Of a stretch of DNA of 11,565 bases, positions 1 through 8,775 are shown piece by piece. The translations under genes were made by a program, and so were the position numbers. The stretch comes from an uncultured Oscillospiraceae bacterium (GTDB taxonomy: Bacteria > Bacillota > Clostridia > Oscillospirales > Ruminococcaceae), in the NCBI GenBank assembly GCA_934454435.1, contig CAKSGA010000077.1:1-11565 (forward strand), in the 5' to 3' direction. The notes beneath the pieces are model-generated. The model saw only the letters and a program-made list of their open reading frames with translations, did no database searches and was not told the DNA's origin. Numbering within the stretch: position 1 is the first letter of the stretch; every line of letters starts with the position of its first letter.

Positions 1-1312
<1,312 letters not shown>

Positions 1313-1320
1313 CTATACGA

Positions 1321-1620
<300 letters not shown>

Positions 1621-1686
1621 TTAAATGTCAGCCCGGCGGTTCATTTCACTGCTCCACCGTTCTGGTCTTATAATGTACTTTCTGAT

Positions 1687-1713
1687 TTAGCACTCTGTTT
1701 CTCTGAGTGCTAA
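1687..1713 (-). promoter_or_regulatory. CIRCE operator (HrcA-binding site) of groES-groEL
   Basis: This is a perfect 9-9-9 inverted repeat: TTAGCACTC, nine spacer bases, then GAGTGCTAA. It matches the established CIRCE consensus in every arm base. In Firmicutes the repressor HrcA binds this site and releases it when the GroE system is saturated by unfolded protein. It lies 82-108 bp upstream of the groES start and abuts the -10 box of the groE promoter, so repression would block initiation. hrcA itself is not in the window. Confidence 0.97.
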
Positions 1714-1745
1714 TTATATTTTAACCATTTTTCAGAATAAATCAA
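1713..1745 (-). promoter_or_regulatory. SigA-type promoter of groES-groEL
   Basis: Two overlapping readings exist on the minus strand. The first is a consensus -10 TATAAT at 1713-1718 with only a weak -35 (TTTATT at 1736-1741, 17-bp spacer). The second is TAAAAT at 1718-1723 with TTGATT at 1740-1745 and a 16-bp spacer. Either places the transcription start inside or at the edge of CIRCE, the usual arrangement for HrcA control, and gives a leader of about 100 nt. The general position is well supported; the exact boxes are not. Confidence 0.7.
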
Positions 1746-1844
1746 GGGGTATGAGCATGTTTTTTGAAAAGTTTGTCAATTTTGTGCATTTTACAAATTC
1801 CGCAGCCCTACATTTTAGCAATTTTATACATAAACCAGACATGC

Positions 1845-1984
1845 TGTAGGGACGGATCCTGTATCCGCCCGTTAAAATATCAGGGCGCAATTCCGGAGCA
1901 ATACTTGCGGACGACATCATGAGTGTGCGGTCAGCGGGCGGATGCTCTGCATTCAGCCGGGCGGAAACAGATTCCGCCCCTACA
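1845..1984. repeat. 140-bp inverted-repeat-bounded element (MITE/REP-like)
   Basis: The left arm, 1845-1871, begins TGTAGGGACGGATCC and ends ATCCGCCCG. The right arm, 1958-1984, read on the opposite strand begins TGTAGGGGCGGAATC and ends TTCCGCCCG. They agree at 23 of 27 positions. The 86-bp interior contains no convincing gene; a 94-codon minus-strand frame crosses it but has no family features and no good ribosome site. The arms could pair as a long hairpin in single-stranded DNA or RNA. I see no clear target-site duplication. From memory, GTAGGGGCGG...CCGCCC motifs are dispersed in gut Clostridia genomes, but only one copy is present here, so the mobile or repeated nature is inference. Confidence 0.6.
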
Positions 1985-2013
1985 TGATATTCCGATATAT
2001 CCAGTCCAATGAC

Positions 2014-2112
2014 CATTCAAAACAGGACGGGCTGGGGGCAACCGCACAAACATCGTATTTGTGCCTGTCGCTGTGCAGCGTTTTTTTGCGACACAAAAAA
2101 TGCAGTGACAGA
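2014..2112. other. Hairpin-rich intergenic segment, no gene
   Basis: This part of the recG-groES gap has no coding frame but much local symmetry. GCACAAA (2043-2049) and TTTGTGC (2057-2063) form a perfect 7-bp stem with a 7-nt loop. Just downstream, CTGTCGCTG and CAGTGACAG can pair with one wobble. Nested inside that is TGTCGC pairing with GCGACA across a T-rich loop. It could be part of a small structured RNA, a decayed repeat, or the outer part of the recG 3' untranslated region. The sequence does not decide between these. Confidence 0.35.
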
Positions 2113-2140
2113 CGAAGATGAGGGTTTATCGACAGGCTAA

Positions 2141-2175
2141 GGGCTGCAATGTAATTGCAGCCCTCCCTCTTTTTT
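2141..2175 (+). terminator. Stem-loop with T-run between recG and groES
   Basis: A perfect 10-bp stem, GGGCTGCAAT / ATTGCAGCCC, encloses a 3-nt loop (2141-2163). On the plus strand it is followed by TCCCTC and a run of six T (2170-2175), the layout of a rho-independent terminator reading rightward. The seven-gene operon ends at 2174 on the other strand. In that direction the A-run precedes the hairpin and only TTAGCC follows, so it would be a weaker terminator there. It most likely ends the recG transcript and blocks antisense transcription, but its strong orientation faces into recG. Confidence 0.6.
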
Positions 2176-4195
2176 AATTCCAGCCGTATTCGCCGTTCTG
2201 ACCGAAAAGCCGCTCCACGCCACGGCGCAGGAGCTCGCTCCTGGCAGAGGAAAGGTCCGGGTCGGCATGGAGTATCTCTCCGGCGAGTTTATCGACCTCT
2301 TCAAGCACCGCAGAGTCGTCAGCGATATCTGCAACTTTAAGCGGTGGCAGGCCGTGCTGTTCCCTGCCGAAAAAGTTTCCGGGACCCCTCAGTTTCAGAT
2401 CCTCCCGGGCTATCTCGAAGCCGTCAGTGGTGCGCACCATGGCGTCCGTGCGGGACTTCGTATACTCGCTCCTGCTGTCCGACATGAGTATGCAGAAGCT
2501 CTGCTCGCTCCCTCTGCCGACACGCCCCCTTAGCTGATGAAGCTGCGAAAGCCCGAACTGCTCCGCATTCTCGATAAGCATCACCACCGCATTCGGAACG
2601 TCTATACCGACCTCGATGACCGTCGTCGAAACCAGCAGCTTTATCCTGCCCGCCTTGAATTCCGACATCACCCTGTCCTTCTCTGCCTGCTTAAGCCTGC
2701 CGTAAAGTAGCCCCGTGGGAATGTCACGGAAATCTCCGCTCACCAGCGTGTTGTAATAGTCGATGGCGCTTGCTTTCTCGCTCTTTCCCTCCGGGTCGTC
2801 CACCAGCGGACACACGATATACGCCTGCCTGCCGGCTGCGATGTGCTTCCTGATGAAACTGTACACCCTCTGCCGGAAGCTGCTGTCCACCGCATAGGTC
2901 TTGACGGGAAGCCTGCCCCTCGGCATTTCGTTCAGCACAGAGACCTCAAGGTCGCCGTAGATTATCAGCGCCAGCGTCCTTGGTATCGGCGTTGCGGACA
3001 TGGCGAGGATATGCGGTGCCGTCCCCTTTTCTGCCAGAGCCGCCCGCTGCGCCACGCCGAAACGGTGCTGCTCGTCCACTATAACAAGCCCTGCACTCTT
3101 CATCACCGAGGACTTCTGTATCAGCGCCTGGGTGCCTATCAGCACGCCGGTCTGACCTGCCTCGGCACGGGAGCGCACCTCCGCTTTCTGCTTCGGCGTA
3201 AGGCTTCCGGAAAGAAGCTCCACCCGTACCCCCAGCGGCTCCAGGAATTCCGAGAACGTCTTGTAATGCTGCTGAGCCAGCACCTCCGTAGGAGCCATTA
3301 CAAGAGCGGAATAGCCGTTAAGGCAGCAGAAATACGCCACCGCCGCTGCCACAAGGGTCTTGCCGCTGCCTACATCTCCCTGTATCAGGCGGTTCATGGG
3401 ATACTCACGCTGCATATCCTGAATGCAGTCGTTGACAGCACTTAGCTGCGCATTCGTAGGCTTGAACGGCAGACGCTCCCACAGTGGAGAAATGTCCGCC
3501 GCCCGCATGACCGCTCCGCTGCGCTCCCGCCCACGGTTTTTCATCAGTGAGAGCCCCAGTTTCAGGGTCAGCAGCTCCTCAAATACCAGACGGCGGCGGG
3601 CTTCGGTGTACTCCTCACGGCTGCGGGGGAAATGTATCTGCCTTACCGCCTGCTCCCGGGGGAGAAGTCCCAGGCGCTTTACAAGTCCCTCTGGGAGCGT
3701 TTCACCCTGCTTCACCAGGGAAAGCGCCGTTTTTACGTTTGCTGACACCATGTTGTTCGTCAGCCCGGCAGTCAGCGGGTACTTCGGCATGAGCCCGCCC
3801 TCGGAAGTGCCAACAAACAGCGGCGAGCCCACCTGCTTTCTCACCAGGTCGCCGGTTATCTTGCCGTAGAAGAGATACTCGTGATCCTCCTCCAGCTTAG
3901 CAAAGGTGTACTTTGCATTGAAAAACACCGCCGTGATGTTGCCGGTACCGTCTGTAAGCTCCGCCTTGTACAGAGCCATTCTGGAATACTCGCTGAACGG
4001 CGCTGTTTTTCTCCTCACAAATGCACGAAAGGCGCAGACCTCTCCGATCTGCACCTCCGACAAGGGCTTCGGGCAGGTGAAATCCACATAGTCTCTGGGA
4101 TACAGCCCGATAAGCTGCTCCACGGTTTCTACGCCGAGCTTTTTGTACAGCTCGGCACGTTTTGGTCCTACACCCTTTAAGTATGTGATCTCCAT
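2174..4195 (-). CDS. recG: ATP-dependent DNA helicase RecG
   Basis: RecG is a superfamily 2 helicase that remodels stalled replication forks and branch-migrates Holliday junctions. The 673-residue product has the family's usual length. The N-terminal wedge/OB region covers about residues 1-160 (YLKGVGPKRAELYKKLG at 5-21). The helicase motifs follow: Walker A GDVGSGKT (273-280), motif II DEQH (374-377), motif III SATPIPRT (400-407) and motif VI QLRGRVGRG (554-562). The RecG-specific FFGREQHG segment lies at about 608-615. I chose the ATG at 4195, which shares one base with the stop codon of the upstream fakA-like gene (TGATG). A GTG one codon earlier (4198) is equally possible and would give 674 residues. 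There is no obvious Shine-Dalgarno site, so translation is probably coupled. It is the last gene of the operon. Confidence 0.97.
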   Translation of the reverse strand: MEITYLKGVGPKRAELYKKLGVETVEQLIGLYPRDYVDFTCPKPLSEVQIGEVCAFRAFVRRKTAPFSEYSRMALYKAELTDGTGNITAVFFNAKYTFAKLEEDHEYLFYGKITGDLVRKQVGSPLFVGTSEGGLMPKYPLTAGLTNNMVSANVKTALSLVKQGETLPEGLVKRLGLLPREQAVRQIHFPRSREEYTEARRRLVFEELLTLKLGLSLMKNRGRERSGAVMRAADISPLWERLPFKPTNAQLSAVNDCIQDMQREYPMNRLIQGDVGSGKTLVAAAVAYFCCLNGYSALVMAPTEVLAQQHYKTFSEFLEPLGVRVELLSGSLTPKQKAEVRSRAEAGQTGVLIGTQALIQKSSVMKSAGLVIVDEQHRFGVAQRAALAEKGTAPHILAMSATPIPRTLALIIYGDLEVSVLNEMPRGRLPVKTYAVDSSFRQRVYSFIRKHIAAGRQAYIVCPLVDDPEGKSEKASAIDYYNTLVSGDFRDIPTGLLYGRLKQAEKDRVMSEFKAGRIKLLVSTTVIEVGIDVPNAVVMLIENAEQFGLSQLHQLRGRVGRGSEQSFCILMSDSRSEYTKSRTDAMVRTTDGFEIAREDLKLRGPGNFFGREQHGLPPLKVADIADDSAVLEEVDKLAGEILHADPDLSSARSELLRRGVERLFGQNGEYGWN

Positions 4196-5838
4196 CACTC
4201 GACGGAAATAATGTAGTAGTAAACAGGCTGTCCGCCGTTCACAAGGTTGATGTCGATGCTGTCGCTTATCCTGGAGCGAAGCTGCTCGTACGCCGCATTT
4301 GCAGCCTCGTCAGTGACGTCTGAGCCGTAGATGACGGTGACATAGCTGCTGGAACCGCTGATAAGCCTCTTGGTGAGCTTGGTGAGCGCCTTGGTGACGT
4401 CCTTTTCAGTGAACACGATCCTGCCGTTGTCCATCGCAAGTATCTCGCCCTGCTTTATCTTGTGGCCGTCGTATTCGCTGTCACGCACCGCAAAGGTGAT
4501 CTGACCGCTCTGCACCCTGCCGAGGGCTTCCGTCATATTGCTGCGGTTCGTAACAAAATCAGCGCCGGGGTCAAAGTTCATCAGCGCAGTAATTCCCTGC
4601 GGGATAGACCTGGACTGGAGCACGCACACATTCCTGTCAGCGAGGGATACCGCCTGCTCCGCTGCCATGATGATATTCTTGTTGTTCGGCAGAACGAAAA
4701 CATTGTGCGCCGGGGTCTGACCTATAGCTTCAAGGATATCCTCCGTTGACGGGTTCATGGTCTGACCGCCACGGACAACACTGTCTGCGCCGAGGTCACG
4801 GAACAGCGCTTCAACGCCTGCGCCCGCCGCCACTGCAACAAAACCGAAATCCTTCTCAGGCTTCACGGGGACCTTACGGTTGTTCTGCACGGCTTCGTCA
4901 GCCTTGATGATGTTGTGGTGCTGCTCACGCATGTTCTCTATCTTCATCTTGGTGAGGTCGCCGAATTTCAGCCCCTCTTCGATAGCCTTGCCGGGGTGGT
5001 TGGAATGTACGTGCACCTTTATTATATCATCGTCATCGACTACCACCACGCAGTCGCCTATCGTTTCAAGGAAAGCACGCAGCGCCGTTGCGTCCTTTGC
5101 ACCCTGCTTCTTGTTGACTATGAACTCGGTGCAGTAGCCGAAATGTATCTCTTCCTCGGCAGCGCCCGCAGCGGCTACGGCAGCCGGTGCAGCGGGCCTG
5201 GTCTCACTGTCGGAGCGAATGATCTGCCCGCCGGAAACGACCTCCAGCATGCCCTCCAGTATCACCAGCAGACCCTTTCCTCCGGCGTCCACAACTCCCG
5301 CTTTCTTGAGCGCCGGGAGCAGCTCCGGGGTCTTTTCAAGGCTCTTTTCGCCCTCGGCGATGAACTCACGCAGGAACTCTGCGGCGTCGCCGCCCTCCTT
5401 TGCTGCGTCCTTGGTGTTCTCCCACGCCTCACGCACTACGGTGAGGATCGTGCCCTCGGTGGGCTTCATTACGGACTTGTACGCAGCGTCCACGCCCAGC
5501 TTGAAAGCGTCAGAGAGCTGCTTTGCGTCAGCCTGCTCCTGCCCTGCAAGACCCTTGGAGAGTCCACGGAAAATAAGCGACAGAATAACGCCGGAATTGC
5601 CCCTCGCACCCCTCAGCATAGCCGAAGCGGTGAGCTTTGCGGCTTCCCCTGCGGTTATTGCGTCAGAAGCCTGCTTGAGCTCTGCCAGGGCGTTGCCGAT
5701 GGTCATGGACATATTCGTTCCGGTGTCGCCGTCCGGCACGGGGAATACATTCAGCTCGTCAACTGCAAGCCTGTTATTGGAAATGTTGTTTGCGCCCGAG
5801 ATCACTGCGTCCCGGAACAGCTTTCCTGAAATTGTCAT
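4195..5838 (-). CDS. fakA: DAK2/DegV-like protein, fatty acid kinase subunit FakA (YloV family)
   Basis: This family transfers phosphate from ATP to fatty acids held by a FakB (DegV) carrier, making acyl-phosphate for phospholipid synthesis. The 547-residue product has family length. The DhaL kinase domain covers about residues 1-200, with NVFPVPDGDTGTNM (30-43; D36, D38 and N42 as metal/ATP ligands), GARGNSG (77-83), KPTEGTILTV (125-134) and VVDAGGKG (182-189). An Ala-rich linker at about 214-230 leads to the middle domain, where C236 and H276/H278 match the zinc site reported for staphylococcal FakA. The C-terminal half is DegV-like. The ATG at 5838 has AAGGAAGGG upstream. It lies 32 bp after the Asp23 gene, as yloU-yloV do in Bacillus, and overlaps recG. 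No fakB is in the window, so fatty acid kinase activity is inferred from family. Confidence 0.9.
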   Translation of the reverse strand: MTISGKLFRDAVISGANNISNNRLAVDELNVFPVPDGDTGTNMSMTIGNALAELKQASDAITAGEAAKLTASAMLRGARGNSGVILSLIFRGLSKGLAGQEQADAKQLSDAFKLGVDAAYKSVMKPTEGTILTVVREAWENTKDAAKEGGDAAEFLREFIAEGEKSLEKTPELLPALKKAGVVDAGGKGLLVILEGMLEVVSGGQIIRSDSETRPAAPAAVAAAGAAEEEIHFGYCTEFIVNKKQGAKDATALRAFLETIGDCVVVVDDDDIIKVHVHSNHPGKAIEEGLKFGDLTKMKIENMREQHHNIIKADEAVQNNRKVPVKPEKDFGFVAVAAGAGVEALFRDLGADSVVRGGQTMNPSTEDILEAIGQTPAHNVFVLPNNKNIIMAAEQAVSLADRNVCVLQSRSIPQGITALMNFDPGADFVTNRSNMTEALGRVQSGQITFAVRDSEYDGHKIKQGEILAMDNGRIVFTEKDVTKALTKLTKRLISGSSSYVTVIYGSDVTDEAANAAYEQLRSRISDSIDINLVNGGQPVYYYIISVE

Positions 5839-5870
5839 TACTTTGCGATCCCTTCCTTATATTATTAAGA

Positions 5871-6227
5871 TCATGTCTTTATCTCATCAACATACACATT
5901 GACACGCTCAACAGATATGCCGGTGCTCTCTTCCATGACATACTTCACCTTGTTTATGATGCTCTTCACAACGGTGCCTACATTCACGCCGTAAAGCACG
6001 GTGATGTGAAGGTCTACAACGAGCTTATCCCTGCCGGCTCTTACGTTGATGCCACGCTCAAAGCTCTTCTTCCTGATAAACGGCAGTGCCGCCATGATAG
6101 TCTGCTTTGCACTGCTGACATTCATCTGCACCACGCCGAAGCAGCCCGTCACAGTGCTGCCTATCAGCGCCGTGAAATAGTCCTGCGAAATGGTTATGGT
6201 GCCGATATTGTTCTGGACCTTTATCAT
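5871..6227 (-). CDS. Asp23/Gls24 family envelope stress protein (YloU-like)
   Basis: The 118-residue product is a small Asp23/Gls24 protein. It starts MIKVQNNIGTITIS and carries the family pattern: an N-terminal beta segment, a VTGCFGVVQM stretch (26-35), a basic RKKSFERGINVR turn (52-63), LVVDLHITVLYGVNV (69-83) and a C-terminal VERVNVYVDEI strand (107-116). Family members localise near the membrane and are linked to envelope stress or alkaline shock; their biochemical role is not settled. The open frame extends 17 codons further upstream to 6278, but the ATG at 6227 has AAGGAGGT at ideal spacing, while the longer start would overlap ispE by 29 bp. It sits 22 bp after ispE and 32 bp before the FakA-like gene, matching the conserved yloU-yloV pairing. 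There is no signal peptide or transmembrane helix. Confidence 0.93.
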   Translation of the reverse strand: MIKVQNNIGTITISQDYFTALIGSTVTGCFGVVQMNVSSAKQTIMAALPFIRKKSFERGINVRAGRDKLVVDLHITVLYGVNVGTVVKSIINKVKYVMEESTGISVERVNVYVDEIKT

Positions 6228-6230
6228 AGT

Positions 6231-6238
6231 ACCTCCTT
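6231..6238 (-). promoter_or_regulatory. Ribosome binding site that fixes the Asp23 gene start
   Basis: AAGGAGGT on the minus strand lies 3 nt before ACTATG-type context, giving a spacing of about 6 nt from GGAGG to the ATG at 6227. It selects this start over the upstream in-frame ATG at 6278, which falls inside the ispE coding sequence. Confidence 0.85.
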
Positions 6239-6249
6239 CATAAGTGGGA

Positions 6250-7098
6250 TTACAGAATAACTCCCTCTCCTGCCGCACCGCACACCCAGCTCATGCTGAA
6301 TTCCTTCTGCGCAGCGTTGGCGGCATGTATGTCATCGAACACCCCGAAAACCGCCGAGCCGCTCCCGGTAAGCATTGCGCCCCGGGCTCCGAGCTCCATG
6401 AGCCTGCAGCAGATGCTCTCTATCCGCTCATCTGCGTAAAGTTCCTGGAACACGTTGTACATCTCGGGGGCATAGTCTTTCGGCATTGCCGCCCGGAATT
6501 TTTCCAGACCTCCATGCGGTGCGACCGGGCTGCTATCGTACTTTTTATAGGCTTCCCCGGTGGGGCAGCTGAAATCCGGTTTTATCACCACGAAAACTCC
6601 CTCTGCCTCCGGGAAATCCGACATTTCCTCGCCGATACCCCGGCAGAGCCTCGTACCTCCCACAAGACAGAACGGGACGTCCGCCCCGACCTGTACGGCG
6701 ATATCCAGCAGCCGCTGTTCGCCAAGCGGCTCCCCGAATAACCTGTTCAGACCCCGGAGCACAGCGGCTGCGTCTGCACTGCCGCCGCCCATGCCTGCGC
6801 CGCTCGGAATATTCTTCTGGATATCCAGCAGCACTCTGCCGGTTTCTCCGGAAGCCCGCATGAACAGCTCCGCCGCACGGAAAGCGGTGTTGCGGCTGTC
6901 AGTGGGGATATCCTCCCGGCTGCATGTGAGCATTATCCCATCGCCGGGGCAGACCACCAAAGTCACAGTATCTGCAAGCGAAATGCTCTGCATTACGGTT
7001 TCAAGCGTATGGTAGCCGTCCTCACGCCTGCCGGTTATGTCAAGATATAAGTTGAGCTTGGCGCAGGCGTTCAGTTTAAGTGCACGTATGCGGTTCAC
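6250..7098 (-). CDS. ispE: 4-diphosphocytidyl-2-C-methyl-D-erythritol kinase IspE
   Basis: IspE is a GHMP kinase that phosphorylates CDP-methylerythritol, the fourth step of the MEP pathway to isoprenoids. The 282-residue product has normal length. Visible motifs are the substrate-site ACAKLNLYLDI (11-21, catalytic-region K14), DGYHTLETVMQS (27-38), the GHMP phosphate loop PSGAGMGGGSADAAAVL (98-114), GADVPFC with the catalytic Asp at 140, and the C-terminal GHMP motif TGSGSAVFG (244-252). The start is GTG at 7098, overlapping the aminotransferase stop as GTGA. A GAGG sequence about 10 nt upstream may serve as ribosome site. The preceding frame ends at the same point, so no earlier start is likely. 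It sits mid-operon between amino-acid genes and the Asp23/FakA-like pair. Confidence 0.97.
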   Translation of the reverse strand: MNRIRALKLNACAKLNLYLDITGRREDGYHTLETVMQSISLADTVTLVVCPGDGIMLTCSREDIPTDSRNTAFRAAELFMRASGETGRVLLDIQKNIPSGAGMGGGSADAAAVLRGLNRLFGEPLGEQRLLDIAVQVGADVPFCLVGGTRLCRGIGEEMSDFPEAEGVFVVIKPDFSCPTGEAYKKYDSSPVAPHGGLEKFRAAMPKDYAPEMYNVFQELYADERIESICCRLMELGARGAMLTGSGSAVFGVFDDIHAANAAQKEFSMSWVCGAAGEGVIL

Positions 7099-8270
7099 CT
7101 GTTCAGTTCCTCAACGAACTCCCTGATACGCTGGAGCGCCGTGGTGATATGCTGCACGGAATATGCATAAGAAACTCTCACGTACCCCTCGCCGCTCTCA
7201 CCGAATGCGCTTCCCGGAACCACTGCGACCTTCTTGCTGTATATCAGCTTCTCGCAGAACTCACTGGAGCTCATGCCGGTGGACTTTATGCACGGGAACA
7301 CATAGAACGCTCCCTCCGGCTCAAAGCAGTGGAGCCCCATATCGTTGAAGCCCTTTACCACCAGGCGGCGGCGCATGTCGTATTCCTCCAGCATTGCGTC
7401 AACGTCTGAGCGGCACTTGGTCAGCGCCGTGATGGCTGCGTACTGGCTGACTGTCGGGCTGCTCATTATGCAGTACTGGTGGAGCTTCAGCATCTGCTTT
7501 ATAACAGGCTTCGGGCCTGCACAGTAGCCTAATCTCCAGCCTGTCATGGCGTAGGTCTTGGAGAAGCCGTTGACGACCACGGTACGCTCTCTCATTCCGT
7601 CCATCTCAACGATGGAAACATGCTTCTCATGACCGTATGTCATTTCGGAATATATCTCGTCCGAGATCACCATGATGTTCGTGTCACGGAGAACGTCAGC
7701 GATGGCTGCGAGCTCCTCACGGCGCATTATGGAGCCTGTGGGGTTGTTCGGGAACGGAAGTATCAGCGCCTTGGTGTTCGGCGTGATCTTCTCCCGAAGT
7801 GCGTCCGCACGCAGCTTGAACTTATCCTCCTCGGTCATGACTATCGGCACGGGAGTACCGCCGCACACGGTGATTATCGGAGAATAGCACACGAAGCTGG
7901 GCTCCGGCACAAGCACCTCGTCACCGGGCTGAATCATTGCACGCATCGCAAGGTCCAGCGCCTCGGAACCGCCGACTGTAACAATAAGCTCGCATGTCGG
8001 ATCGTACTCGGTATGAATGAAGTTCAGCAGATACTTTGAGATCTCCTCACGCAGCTGCATGAGTCCTGCGTTGGCGGTGTAGGCGGTCCTGCCCTTTTCA
8101 AGTACGCTTATCGCAGCCTTTCTCGCAGCCCAGGGGGTCTTGAAGTCCGGCTCGCCAACGGAAAGGGAAATAACGCCCTCTACCTGCTGTGCAATGTCAA
8201 AGAATTTACGAATGCCTGACGGCTGAATGTCCCGTATCTTCTGCGGGAGCACCTTATCATAGTCTATCAC
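7095..8270 (-). CDS. PLP-dependent aminotransferase, class I/II (aspartate aminotransferase fold)
   Basis: The product moves amino groups between an amino acid and a 2-oxo acid using pyridoxal phosphate. The 391 residues show the fold-type I signature: SVGEPDF (37-43), YTANAGLMQLREEIS (64-78), GGSEAL (100-105), PNNPTG (174-179, N176 near the cofactor ring), SDEIYSEM (203-210, D204 and Y207), the Schiff-base lysine K238 in NGFSKTYAMTGWRLGY, and R365 in YVRVSYA for the substrate carboxylate. Substrate choice cannot be read from sequence; aspartate, alanine or aromatic substrates are all possible, so no symbol is given. The start is GTG at 8270, in a GTGA overlap with the Lrp-family gene. AAGGAG lies about 12 nt upstream. 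The next in-frame Met is residue 71, so GTG is required for an intact N-terminus. Confidence 0.95.
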   Translation of the reverse strand: MIDYDKVLPQKIRDIQPSGIRKFFDIAQQVEGVISLSVGEPDFKTPWAARKAAISVLEKGRTAYTANAGLMQLREEISKYLLNFIHTEYDPTCELIVTVGGSEALDLAMRAMIQPGDEVLVPEPSFVCYSPIITVCGGTPVPIVMTEEDKFKLRADALREKITPNTKALILPFPNNPTGSIMRREELAAIADVLRDTNIMVISDEIYSEMTYGHEKHVSIVEMDGMRERTVVVNGFSKTYAMTGWRLGYCAGPKPVIKQMLKLHQYCIMSSPTVSQYAAITALTKCRSDVDAMLEEYDMRRRLVVKGFNDMGLHCFEPEGAFYVFPCIKSTGMSSSEFCEKLIYSKKVAVVPGSAFGESGEGYVRVSYAYSVQHITTALQRIREFVEELNR

Positions 8271-8758
8271 GGAGAAACCAGGCTCCTTTCATCGGAGTGC
8301 TCCTCGTTGAATACGTGGTTCTTCTCCTTATATCTTCTGAGGACGAAGTGCGTGGTGGTGGAGAGCACTCCATCAAGCACAGCCAGGCGCTCTGAAACGA
8401 ACAGAGCGACCTTTCTCAGGCTGGTGCCGGTGATGGTGATGGAAAGGTCGTTCGCACCTGAAAGCAGGAACACGCTGTCCACCTCATCGTACTGCATTAT
8501 GGTGTGAGCCAGGTCGTCAAAGCCCCTGTCCTTGAACGGGGTGACCTTCAGCTCTATTATAGCGGTGACTGCATTGTCGTCAGCCTTTTCCTCGTTTACG
8601 ATGGCTGCATAGCCGATTATGATGCCCTCTTCTTCGAGCTCCTTTATACCTGCTGCGACCTCCTGCTCAGAGATACCGAGCATGGCGGAAAGCTCCGCAT
8701 TGGAGAGCCGGGCGTTCTGCTTTAATAAGGCAAGTAACTTCTTGTTAGTAGCTGTCAT
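8267..8758 (-). CDS. Lrp/AsnC family transcriptional regulator
   Basis: The 163-residue product has the feast/famine regulator layout. An N-terminal winged helix-turn-helix (about 5-50) has LLKQNARLSNAELSAMLGIS as first and second helices and EQEVAAGIKELEEEGII for recognition helix and turn. A C-terminal RAM domain (about 62-142) has AVTAIIELKVTP, the conserved GAND loop (101-104) and THFVLRRYKEK at its end. Family members assemble as dimers to octamers, bind AT-rich palindromic sites and respond to amino acids. The ATG at 8758 has AGGAGG at 8767-8772. It begins 17 bp after the PHP gene and overlaps the aminotransferase by GTGA, so it probably controls this operon, itself included. The effector is unknown. 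Confidence 0.95.
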   Translation of the reverse strand: MTATNKKLLALLKQNARLSNAELSAMLGISEQEVAAGIKELEEEGIIIGYAAIVNEEKADDNAVTAIIELKVTPFKDRGFDDLAHTIMQYDEVDSVFLLSGANDLSITITGTSLRKVALFVSERLAVLDGVLSTTTHFVLRRYKEKNHVFNEEHSDERSLVSP

Positions 8759-8775
8759 TGCATTATCCTCCTATG

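Noticed and set aside
1751..1779. TTGACA on the minus strand at 1774-1779 as the groE -35
   Set aside because: No acceptable -10 lies 16-18 bp downstream of it, and it is too far from the TATAAT next to CIRCE.
1732..2016. 94-codon minus-strand frame across the inverted-repeat element
   Set aside because: It runs through both repeat arms and overlaps the groE promoter region; no ribosome site, no family resemblance.
4915..5829. 304-codon plus-strand frame opposite the FakA-like gene
   Set aside because: Shadow of a well-supported minus-strand gene; no ribosome site or recognisable motif.
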